From Dictyobacter formicarum (GTDB lineage Bacteria > Chloroflexota > Ktedonobacteria > Ktedonobacterales > Ktedonobacteraceae), in assembly GCF_016587435.1 (NCBI RefSeq), contig NZ_BNJJ01000011.1, positions 248,001 through 312,000 on the forward strand: a stretch of DNA of 64,000 bases, given 5' to 3'. The translations under genes and the position numbers were made by a program. Positions 9,974 to 17,769 of this stretch are shown here, in pieces (position 1 is the stretch's first letter; each line of letters begins with the position of its first letter). The notes below the pieces were generated by a model. The model was not told where the DNA came from, did no database searches, and saw only the letters and a list, made by a program, of their open reading frames with translations.

Positions 9974-11397
9974 ATGAACTGGCAGGGCAAATTCTTGGTG
10001 GATATTACCTGGAAGAGGAAGTTGGTCGGGGTGCGATGGGGGTTGTTTATCGTGCCAGGCAGCTGGCATTAGGGCGCGAAGTGGCCGTTAAAGTGCTCCC
10101 ACAGGGCCTGGCACGCGATGCATCCTATGTAGCTCGCTTTACTCGAGAAGCCCAGATTATTGCAGGTCTTAATCACCCCAATATTGTGCAGATCTATGAT
10201 GCAGGACAACAGCAAAAATTGCTCTATTTCGCGATGGAGTTCGTGCAAGGTCCAACCCTGGCCAGCCTTCTTCATTTAGATGGCGCGATTGCCCCTTATT
10301 TTGCCGTAGAATATGCAGCCCAGATCGCCGATGCGCTTGATGCTGCCTACCGGGAACGGAACGTCATTCATCGCGATATCAAGCCAGAAAATCTCATGCT
10401 CAATCGCTGGGGTAAAATTAAAGTGATGGATTTCGGCCTGGCACGCGCTCCTGGATTGCAGGTGATTACGGTGGCGCGCACACTGGTTGGCAGCATCTAT
10501 TACTCCTCTCCTGAACAGATCTGGGGCTATACTCTTGATAATCGTAGCGATATCTATGCCCTGGGTGTAGTACTCTATGAGATGGTGTGTGGACGACGTC
10601 CTTTCACCGGCCGGTCAATGCCTGAAGTAACTCAGACTATTATTCAAGGTCAGCTTCAACCGCCACACATATATAATCCCACGCTGCCGGATGGGCTAGA
10701 ACAGATCATCCTCAAGGCCCTGTCACGCGATCGCCATTATCGTTATCGCGAAGCTGGTATGATGGCCCAGGAACTACGTGAACTTCATCTGCAGCCGCCA
10801 AGGCATGGTTCTCGCATGCCTCAATCACCGCGTGGCCTCCAGCAGAAGAAAATCTCTCAACCCCCAAAGCGACCACAAGCGGCCCTCCCTAACTATATGG
10901 CGGCTATAGAACAACAGCATACTCATCGAACGCCAGCGGTACATCCACAATCCACACAGAGCTTTGCACCCATTTCAGCACAAACTCAACGTATACAATC
11001 TACCCGAGGAGTCTCATCGGTCTCCAACGGACCATCGCAGCCTGCGTCCAGGCAGACTGCTCGGGACATAGACAGATTATCCGTCAATCCACAACAGCCC
11101 GCTACACCTCCTCAGTCTACGCAGGGCTTTGCTCGTACGCCTGCGCAGAATCAGCAGCAACAGCCCGCTACACCTCCTCAGTCTAGCCGGGGTTTTTCCC
11201 GCCTGTCAGCCGAGCAGCAGCAGCCAGCACATGGAGTACCACCCACTCCTATTCTGCCAGCGGCCAAGATAGATAAACAAACGCAAGATCAAGAAAAGCA
11301 TAGCAAGGGAACTCAGCTACCACATAAAGAGAAAGAGGAACCAGGCCTCAATCTCTGGGATCAACTGCATAAGTTGTTTAAAACGCCAGAGCGCTAA
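9970..11397 (+). CDS. Hanks-type serine/threonine protein kinase, soluble, Pro/Gln-rich tail
   Basis: 475 residues from the ATG at 9970; an upstream in-frame TTG at 9949 has no ribosome-binding site. The kinase domain covers about residues 10-270: glycine loop VGRGAMGVVY, lysine in VAVKVL, catalytic loop HRDIKPEN, DFGLARAPG and the activation-segment end YYSSPEQIWG. The ~200-residue tail is rich in P, Q, S and T, with a repeated unit (QQPATPPQSTQGF, then QQPATPPQSSRGF) and a charged end. No membrane segment is visible, unlike the two other kinases in this window, so it should be cytosolic. It may be translated by coupling to the leader ORF that overlaps its start. Confidence 0.93.
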   Translation: MNELAGQILGGYYLEEEVGRGAMGVVYRARQLALGREVAVKVLPQGLARDASYVARFTREAQIIAGLNHPNIVQIYDAGQQQKLLYFAMEFVQGPTLASLLHLDGAIAPYFAVEYAAQIADALDAAYRERNVIHRDIKPENLMLNRWGKIKVMDFGLARAPGLQVITVARTLVGSIYYSSPEQIWGYTLDNRSDIYALGVVLYEMVCGRRPFTGRSMPEVTQTIIQGQLQPPHIYNPTLPDGLEQIILKALSRDRHYRYREAGMMAQELRELHLQPPRHGSRMPQSPRGLQQKKISQPPKRPQAALPNYMAAIEQQHTHRTPAVHPQSTQSFAPISAQTQRIQSTRGVSSVSNGPSQPASRQTARDIDRLSVNPQQPATPPQSTQGFARTPAQNQQQQPATPPQSSRGFSRLSAEQQQPAHGVPPTPILPAAKIDKQTQDQEKHSKGTQLPHKEKEEPGLNLWDQLHKLFKTPER

Positions 11398-11598
11398 CAG
11401 CTCAGAATAAAAGAGAAATCAGAAAGGGCAGACGCACGTATACAAAAACGAAAATAATTTGGAAACCCGGTTACACTAATACAAGGCACCGTTCATAATA
11501 CTTATTGGCGGTGCTACATGTGTTGATTTCTTGTATTTAAATAATGGCGACACCCAGACAACTAACAGTCAATGCAAAAGAAAGCGTATTTGTAGGCT

Positions 11599-13287
11599 AT
11601 GCAGCAAGAAAGCATCCAAGCAGCGCTCGCCCTCCTGCTGGGTCCTAAAACGGAATATCGCACACGTTTACGCGCCACACGCAGGCTCGCCAAACAAGGT
11701 TCTACTATCCTCCCCCTGGTTCTCAGTACCTTCAGCAATTATCCAGAAATTACCAGGCCTGCATGGCCCTGGTGGCCACCGCAGTATGAACACACCAGTC
11801 GCCTTTTGCTTCACTTGAGTCAACACGAAAAGATTAGTCTGGGAGAACTTTTGCATCACCCTATTTTAGGCGATGCTCCCGGGCCAGTATTATGGACCAG
11901 CATTATGGAGGCGGCCAGCCTGGTGCCACAGGAGGATAATGAAGAATTGCTTTGCCAGGGACTCCATACATCCTGGACCTCGGTTCGCTATGCAGCAGCC
12001 ATGGCGCTGGCTACGCGTGCTAGAGCACATAGCCTGTATCCTTCTACCTGCACTATACTCCACCATCATCAAGGAGAGCACGAGGCATATCCCGTGCGCC
12101 TTACTGCCTCGTATGCTTTGTTAAATAACGGGGACCCGGCAGGACTGGAGGTGCTGATGTGCTTCTTATCAGCCGATGTGCCAGATGAAATACGGAAGGC
12201 AGCTACATTTATTCTGGCCACAGAGCGTCCATCGCAGCTTACCCCTGACCAGCAGGAACGACTTAGCACGCATTTGATTCAACTCTTGAGCGATGCTGAT
12301 GTTGAAATTGCCCAGCATGCAGCCCACGCGCTCAGCAAGATCGCTACATCTCAAACCATTTTGACGCTCTATCCATTGTTGGAGACAACAGATGAGCACA
12401 TACAGATTATTATACTTACAATCTTAGAAGAAATCGCGCAACGCGATAAAACACTCCGTCACCAAATGCGCCAGCACACGTTGACCATGCGACTATTACC
12501 TATGCTCAAGTCCATTCATCCCGACCTGCGGCGGCAAGCCTGCTACACCCTGGCTGCCTGTGGAGGTGAATATGTGGCGGCGGTGTTCGGTACCATTGTG
12601 ATGAATAGAGAGCATCCCGGGCAAGGAGAGGTTATCGAGTGTCTGCGCTGCTTCCACGGAGCTCTACGCACACCCCTACGAGGACACATTGTGCGCTGGC
12701 TACTCCGTGTTTTGACGACGCCTGAGGAAAATCTACAGGTGACGGCACTGGACTCGCTGGCTCAGTTGCTCTGGCTGGCACGCAATAATGGCCGACAGGC
12801 AGCCTGGCAGGAGATCAGCCAGGAGATGGCGCAAAATGATACATTTAAATCTTTGCTCCATGAGCCCAGTCCACTCCTGAGACAACGTACGCTGGAATCA
12901 TGCGCGGCCCTGGGCAAGTTCTTGCATACCACACCTGAGCTCCATCCGTACTTTCAATCGCTGTTGCTAGATGATAGTGATAGCGGCGTACGCGCCTGCG
13001 CCGCCTACGTTTGTGGCAAGGCAGGCGCGCGCTGGGCCATCCCCATCCTGCTACAGGCCCTGCTCGACACCGATGAACACGTAGCATCCACTGCTCTGCA
13101 TGCGCTAGCAGAGATCACCACCACTGAAGATACGGTCGTCGTCTATGCGCTCACTGAACTGACGCGCCTACAAGAAGATAGTATGCCAGCGATCCATAAT
13201 CTGGCCCTTGAAGCACGCTCAATTCTCAAGAAATGGCAAAAAGCAGAACAGAACGAACGGCATAAGACGTTGCACGGTTTGAGCTAA
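11599..13287 (+). CDS. HEAT-repeat protein
   Basis: 562 residues with no signal peptide or membrane segment. Multiple helical repeats of ~30-35 residues with the HEAT/PBS-lyase pattern are visible, such as VRYAAAMALATRA, EIAQHAAHALSKIA, VRACAAYVCGKAGARWAIP and HVASTALHALAEI. Such alpha-solenoids are protein-protein scaffolds. No catalytic motif is present. It follows the kinase by 200 bp in the same direction, so a role as kinase partner or substrate scaffold is possible but only suggested by position. Start: ATG at 11599 with GTAGG upstream. Confidence 0.8.
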   Translation: MQQESIQAALALLLGPKTEYRTRLRATRRLAKQGSTILPLVLSTFSNYPEITRPAWPWWPPQYEHTSRLLLHLSQHEKISLGELLHHPILGDAPGPVLWTSIMEAASLVPQEDNEELLCQGLHTSWTSVRYAAAMALATRARAHSLYPSTCTILHHHQGEHEAYPVRLTASYALLNNGDPAGLEVLMCFLSADVPDEIRKAATFILATERPSQLTPDQQERLSTHLIQLLSDADVEIAQHAAHALSKIATSQTILTLYPLLETTDEHIQIIILTILEEIAQRDKTLRHQMRQHTLTMRLLPMLKSIHPDLRRQACYTLAACGGEYVAAVFGTIVMNREHPGQGEVIECLRCFHGALRTPLRGHIVRWLLRVLTTPEENLQVTALDSLAQLLWLARNNGRQAAWQEISQEMAQNDTFKSLLHEPSPLLRQRTLESCAALGKFLHTTPELHPYFQSLLLDDSDSGVRACAAYVCGKAGARWAIPILLQALLDTDEHVASTALHALAEITTTEDTVVVYALTELTRLQEDSMPAIHNLALEARSILKKWQKAEQNERHKTLHGLS

Positions 13288-13335
13288 ACCCCTATACTAT
13301 AAAGCAAAAAACAACAGAATGTTCAAGGAGCATGT

Positions 13336-14058
13336 ATGAATCCGACACAGATTAGCCTGGGCATAGCATTTATTGCAGGGTTGGCCTCATTTCTCTCTCC
13401 CTGCGTGCTGCCCCTGGTCCCTATCTATCTTGCTCAGTTAGTAGGACCCAGCGTTTACCAGGCGTCCAATACCCAACAAACCATCTCGACACGCCTGGCT
13501 ACATTCCTGCATGCCGCGACCTTTGTTCTGGGCTTTACGATTGCTTTTGTTGCCCTGGGGGCCACCGCCAGCACATTGGGCAGTTTCTTACGCGATCATT
13601 TGACCATCCTACGCCAGGCTGGTGGCATCATTATGGTGCTCTTTGGACTACACCTGACCGGGCTGCTAAATATACCATTCCTCAATCAGCAGAAACGCAT
13701 TACATTTATTCCAGAGCATCCTGGCTATCCTGCCTCACTACTAATGGGACTGGTCTTTGGTATCGCCTGGACACCATGCATCACGCCTATTCTGGCAGGT
13801 ATTTTGATCCTGGCCGCCAATACCACCACACTTCAACATGGAGTAGGGCTACTCCTGATCTATTCGTTAGGCCTGGGTGTTCCCTTCTTACTGTTAGGCC
13901 TGGGTGTCAATCAAATGAGCCGGGCACTCAAGTGGTTTAAGCCACATCTGAGCAAGATCGAGATTGGCACCGGTATATTGATGATGATCGTAGGCTGTAT
14001 GATCTTCTTCAATGTACTTACCTATATCAATTCACTCTTCAATACGGGCGTCAATTGA
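13336..14058 (+). CDS. ccdA: cytochrome c biogenesis protein CcdA / DsbD transmembrane domain
   Basis: 240 residues with about six membrane segments. Two cysteine-proline motifs mark the family: FLSPCVLPLVP in the first helix and IAWTPCITPIL in the fourth. Their cysteines form the redox pair that carries electrons from cytosolic thioredoxin across the membrane to extracytoplasmic thiol proteins or haem-ligation factors. GIAFIAGLASFLSP is the usual CcdA opening. Start: ATG at 13336 after AAGGAG. The gene is 36 bp upstream of the DUF2085 gene and about 1 kb from a SigR/RsrA-like pair, a sensible setting for disulfide homeostasis, though co-regulation is inference. Confidence 0.93.
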   Translation: MNPTQISLGIAFIAGLASFLSPCVLPLVPIYLAQLVGPSVYQASNTQQTISTRLATFLHAATFVLGFTIAFVALGATASTLGSFLRDHLTILRQAGGIIMVLFGLHLTGLLNIPFLNQQKRITFIPEHPGYPASLLMGLVFGIAWTPCITPILAGILILAANTTTLQHGVGLLLIYSLGLGVPFLLLGLGVNQMSRALKWFKPHLSKIEIGTGILMMIVGCMIFFNVLTYINSLFNTGVN

Positions 14059-14093
14059 TAGATCATGACTAAGATATGACCCGGGAGAAAGTT

Positions 14094-14921
14094 ATGGAGC
14101 ATCAATGTAAACAGAAAACGCCTGAAGCTGGTGCGCTGTCTCCCTGGCTCACTGGTCTGCTGACCTTACTCTACCTTGCGCTCCTGGCCGCCCTTGTGTG
14201 GTGGCCAGGAGCAACATTGCTTGAGCGTTTACGCTGGCTGGATAGCGGTATCTGTGCTCAGCTTTTGACCCACTCGCTGTACCCGGGCGGAGAGAGATTG
14301 CCTCTGTGTTCACGCAACACGGGGATCTACCTGGGCTTTTTTGTCACATTGATTATTTTGTATGCCAGAAAACGCGGACGCGCTCAGGCCCTTCCTGACA
14401 AATCTCTAGTTATTGCCCTCTGCGCGGGTATTCTTTTTCTGGCCGTCGATGGCATCAACTCATTACTCGTTGATCTGGGCTTATCGCATCTTTACCATCC
14501 GAACAACCTGTTGCGCCTGGCCAGCGGTCTATTGGCAGGCTTTGCTATGAGTGTTTTTGTGCTCCCGGTCATCAATGGGCTAATCTGGCGCTATGGCAAT
14601 GCACAGCGCAGCTTACCAGCATGGACAGAGTTAAGCTGGTTTCTTCCTGCATTGCTCTTATGCTTCTGCGCCGCTGCATCCCAAAGTGGATTATTTCTCT
14701 ACCCACTGGCAATACTGAGTTCCCTTGGCTTGCTCAGCGCCGTAGGTAGCATCAACCTCATCTTCTTCCTCTTGCTCAGTAAACGTGATGAGTCATTCAC
14801 GCGCTACAAAGAGCTCATCCCGATCTGCGGCCTCGCATTGTTGGCAGCCACAGGAGAATTACTTATACTGGCTCAGATCAAATTTTCCCTCTTTCAGGCT
14901 CTTGGAATTCCTCTCTCTTAA
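14094..14921 (+). CDS. DUF2085-type membrane protein
   Basis: 275 residues from ATG 14094, which has GGGAG 6 nt upstream; the ATG at 14076 has no binding site. About six to seven hydrophobic segments. The stretch around CAQLLTHSLYPGGERLPLCSRNTGIYLG matches the DUF2085 pattern of conserved cysteines followed by NTGIYLGF (segments C...H...LCxRxTGIYLG). Function is unknown in the family. It sits directly downstream of ccdA and is probably co-transcribed. Conserved cysteines at the membrane surface next to a thiol-electron carrier make a redox link plausible but unproven. Confidence 0.75.
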   Translation: MEHQCKQKTPEAGALSPWLTGLLTLLYLALLAALVWWPGATLLERLRWLDSGICAQLLTHSLYPGGERLPLCSRNTGIYLGFFVTLIILYARKRGRAQALPDKSLVIALCAGILFLAVDGINSLLVDLGLSHLYHPNNLLRLASGLLAGFAMSVFVLPVINGLIWRYGNAQRSLPAWTELSWFLPALLLCFCAAASQSGLFLYPLAILSSLGLLSAVGSINLIFFLLLSKRDESFTRYKELIPICGLALLAATGELLILAQIKFSLFQALGIPLS

Positions 14922-15007
14922 CGCACTCGATAGAATAGCCAAATACAATAACATACATCAATGTCTACCCGCTACCACGGTCGGGAATCCCACGGAAAGC
15001 CTGATAC

Positions 15008-15310
15008 CTAACAGCCCTCGAGGTCAGCCTTAATTTCACGCTTAATCTCGTGTGCCAGATCGGCATCAATTTTGCCACGATCGCCATGAGCCAGGCGCAT
15101 TACCGCTTCTCGCAAATGGGCAGGGGCACGCTCAATCGTACAGCGCTCATGGATAAGTCTCTTTAATTCTAAATCAAAATGAAAACGACATTCACAATGT
15201 GGGCAACCATCCAGGTGCTGCTGAACGATCTCTATTTCCTCAGTGCTCAATTCACGATCGATATAAAGATGCAGACGTGCTGTCGTCTCAACACAATCTA
15301 AACACTCCAT
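15008..15310 (-). CDS. zinc-binding anti-sigma factor (RsrA/ZAS family)
   Basis: 100 residues. It contains the ZAS signature H-x3-C-x2-C (H32, C36, C39 in QQHLDGCPHC) and two upstream cysteines (C3 and C6). In RsrA-type proteins these coordinate zinc and switch by disulfide formation under thiol stress, releasing the partner sigma. No membrane segment is present, so it is a soluble anti-sigma. Start: ATG at 15310 with AGGAG upstream. It lies divergent to the ECF sigma gene 127 bp away. RsrA is usually encoded next to its sigma on the same strand; the divergent layout is unusual. The C-terminal ~40 residues are charged and of unknown role. Confidence 0.85.
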   Translation of the reverse strand: MECLDCVETTARLHLYIDRELSTEEIEIVQQHLDGCPHCECRFHFDLELKRLIHERCTIERAPAHLREAVMRLAHGDRGKIDADLAHEIKREIKADLEGC

Positions 15311-15356
15311 AGTAAAACTTCTCCTACACTAGCTCGCCACTCTATCTGTTCATTCT

Positions 15357-15384
15357 AACATAATCCAGTAGCCCTTTCATTCCC
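15357..15384 (-). promoter_or_regulatory. candidate SigR-type promoter for the anti-sigma gene
   Basis: On the minus strand GGGAAT (15384-15379) is followed after 19 nt by GTT (15359-15357). The known SigR/SigH consensus is GGAAT, about 18 nt, then GTT. The site is 47 bp upstream of the anti-sigma start, consistent with autoregulation by the neighbouring ECF sigma. It is based on a short match, so treat it as tentative. Confidence 0.4.
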
Positions 15385-15437
15385 TGGACCTATAAGATAT
15401 ACTGATAATACTTTCCGAAAGAAAGTAGGAGGACCTC

Positions 15438-16133
15438 GTGGTGAGCCCCTTGTCAGAGGAGTATTTAATGCAGGATAAGTCACAATTCGACGAGCTACCT
15501 ACAGAAGATTTAACAGCAACAACTGAGGAAGATAGAGAAAACGAGCAACCACAAAGTACAGAACCGCCCTCAGAGGATTTTGAGGCGGGTCTGCTTGCCC
15601 AGCTAGATAGCCTCTACCGTACAGCTTTGCGCATGACAAATAATCCACAGGAAGCGGAAGATTTGGTACAAGAAACTATGCTAAAAGCCATCCGTTTTGC
15701 TCATACCTATCAACCAGGTACGAATCTACGCGCATGGCTTTTTCGCATACTCAACACATCTGCCATCAATCGCTATCGTAAACAGGCAACTCATCCAACG
15801 CCCGTGGCCCTACCCGAAGGTGAAGAGTTTTATCTCTACAACCAGATTCGCGATTTAAGCGGCCAGGAGCGCAGCCAGGGAGCTGAAGAAGAAGTTTTAA
15901 ACCAATACCTGGATGAAGATGTTTATAAGGCACTGAACGATCTCCCCCCCAATTTTAGAATGGCCATCATCCTGGCAGATATTGAGGGACTTTCCTATAA
16001 AGAGATCGCTGAAGCATTGCAAATTCCTATCGGAACTGTAATGAGTCGCATTTCACGTGCCCGCCGCCAGTTACAAAAATCATTATGGCAATACGCTAAA
16101 AATAGAGGGTATGTCAGAACGGAAGCGTCTTAA
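15438..16133 (+). CDS. ECF-type RNA polymerase sigma factor (SigR/SigH-like)
   Basis: 231 residues. An acidic N-terminal extension of ~45 residues is followed by region 2 (LYRTALRMTNNPQEAEDLVQ ... FAHTYQPGTNLRAWLFRIL) and region 4 (LPPNFRMAIILADIEGLSYKEI, then IPIGTVMSRISRARR). The order and wording resemble the SigR/SigH/ECF12 group that pairs with zinc anti-sigma factors. Start: GTG at 15438 (or 15441) with AGGAGG 5-7 nt upstream; the ATG at 15468 has none. The divergent anti-sigma gene is the probable partner. Expected targets would be thiol-redox and proteolysis genes, but no regulon can be read from one window. Confidence 0.93.
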   Translation: MVSPLSEEYLMQDKSQFDELPTEDLTATTEEDRENEQPQSTEPPSEDFEAGLLAQLDSLYRTALRMTNNPQEAEDLVQETMLKAIRFAHTYQPGTNLRAWLFRILNTSAINRYRKQATHPTPVALPEGEEFYLYNQIRDLSGQERSQGAEEEVLNQYLDEDVYKALNDLPPNFRMAIILADIEGLSYKEIAEALQIPIGTVMSRISRARRQLQKSLWQYAKNRGYVRTEAS

Positions 16134-16206
16134 ATTCTCAATTACGGGAATGCCATAGAACTTCCGTACTGGCAATGCCGCCAGATAATACATATCAGGA
16201 GGTGAT

Positions 16207-16425
16207 TTATACAGTTTTCGCAGTGTGACGTATAGCCTCATTTCCAGCGCGTGTAATGCGCACATTAACACACCGCGCTTTCTCAATAAATTCTGCCCGC
16301 GACTCCACCTCCAGCTTTTCATGATACTGATCTAATAACTCGATATAACCCGGCACAGTTGTCAGTGGTATGCACAATTCATGCGAAGCAATCATAATAA
16401 ACGGGTCCCCATGATTCTGGTTCAC
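16207..16425 (-). pseudogene. remnant of a sensor histidine kinase (HisKA fragment)
   Basis: A 72-codon open stretch reads FIMIASHELCIPLTTVPGYI and continues into LLDQYHEKLEVESRAEFIEKA. This is recognisably the H-box and first dimerisation helix of a histidine kinase (usual IASHELRTPLT). The H-box arginine-threonine has become C-I. After about 45 codons the similarity stops and no ATP-binding domain follows, nor any sensor domain upstream. I read it as a decayed kinase fragment. It occupies most of the 16134-16644 spacer. Confidence 0.65.
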
Positions 16426-16644
16426 ATACGCAGGGCCAGCAACATTTGCGTGCTCAATCAGCTTGCACCAAAGGGAAAGCGATAATCGTTATATAAAAAG
16501 CAAGGCATCAACGATAGAACAGATACCAGGGAAGGTGCGAATCAACCGATATTACCTATATCATTTATCCATTGATGGATGAATGATTGACGAAACCCGG
16601 GTTTGTTTGTAGAATCGAAGCGAAAAAAGCAGAGAGGCATGACC

Positions 16645-17688
16645 ATGTCAGAGCTTACACGTTGGCCCGCGGAAGAGGGAGATGGCAGCTATACGATACA
16701 ACAAACAACCGACCCCCTGGGTATCCTGACCAGCACACGCGCTGTTATTGATCTCGCTAAAAACGTCTGGATCAATACGGAACACATAGAGCAACTCAGT
16801 AAACGCTGGATACAGGAAGACGCACAAGGACAAAAACCAGCCATGCCTTTATGGGATGAGCGCTACCATTTTTCAGATGGCACAGGCCGTACCGTCAATT
16901 GGTTATTGTTGCTGGATGCGCTGAATTTTTGTTTTTGGGCCGAGAAAGATCAGCCTCGTTGGGCCATTGAATACCAGAAGCAGACCCTCAATGGCTATTG
17001 GGCTGAAGCGGCGGCATTAAAACGTGCCGTCGAAGAAGGTTTACCACTGTGGGATGCCGAATATTTACGCACTATCTCAGAAGAAACAATGGCCCATATT
17101 TTCCGTGGCTCCGGCACTATTCCGCTCTTTGAGCAACGCGTTCAGAATGCACGCGAAGTCGGCCATGTCCTGCTCGATCGCTATGCTGGCCAGTTCACCA
17201 ATGCCATTGAACAGGCTAAGCGAAATGCCATTAACCTTGTGCTCTTATTGGAACGCGACTTCCCATCATTCCGTGACGTTGCCGTATATCGCGGGCAGCC
17301 AGTGCGTTTTTTGAAACGAGCACAAATTACAGTCGCTGATATCAATGGCTCTTTTCATGGTCAGGGCTGGGGAAACTTTACGAAACAGGACCAATTAACC
17401 ATTTTTGCCGATTATAAGCTACCCCAGGTGCTGCGCGAATATAATGTATTGGAATACGAAGTACACCTGGCCCAAAAAGTTGATAATAAAGAGCTGATTC
17501 AAGCTGGTAGTGAGGAAGAAATAGAAATCCGCGCCTGCACTATCTGGGCCTGTGAACTCTTGCGGCAATCGCTACAGCGGCAGGGGCATGCTATGACTGC
17601 CGCCGAGATTGACATGCGACTCTGGTTACTTGGGCAGCGCTCAGAAGAGATGCGTCCCTATCATCGGACACGCACCATGTACTATTGA
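16645..17688 (+). CDS. queuosine salvage family protein (DUF2419, Qng1-like queuosine 5'-phosphate N-glycosylase)
   Basis: 347 residues from ATG 16645, with GAGAGG 7 nt upstream. A longer in-frame reading from a TTG at 16603 has no binding site. Motifs of the DUF2419/C9orf64 family are visible: YHFSDGTGRTVNWLLLLDAL, NFCFWAE, FRGSGTIPLFEQR, FRDVAVYRGQPVRFLKRAQI, FADYKLPQVLR and a C-terminal RPYHRTRTMYY. Family members hydrolyse queuosine 5'-phosphate to release the base queuine for tRNA modification at position 34. The protein has full length and no obvious loss of motifs. No other queuosine gene lies nearby. The family is best known in eukaryotes but has bacterial members. Confidence 0.88.
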   Translation: MSELTRWPAEEGDGSYTIQQTTDPLGILTSTRAVIDLAKNVWINTEHIEQLSKRWIQEDAQGQKPAMPLWDERYHFSDGTGRTVNWLLLLDALNFCFWAEKDQPRWAIEYQKQTLNGYWAEAAALKRAVEEGLPLWDAEYLRTISEETMAHIFRGSGTIPLFEQRVQNAREVGHVLLDRYAGQFTNAIEQAKRNAINLVLLLERDFPSFRDVAVYRGQPVRFLKRAQITVADINGSFHGQGWGNFTKQDQLTIFADYKLPQVLREYNVLEYEVHLAQKVDNKELIQAGSEEEIEIRACTIWACELLRQSLQRQGHAMTAAEIDMRLWLLGQRSEEMRPYHRTRTMYY

Positions 17689-17769
17689 CGAGCATAGCGC
17701 GTACGTCTTTGCTACCATACGACCAGTCGTTTACTACTACATACAAATACTGATGGTAAATAACAACTT

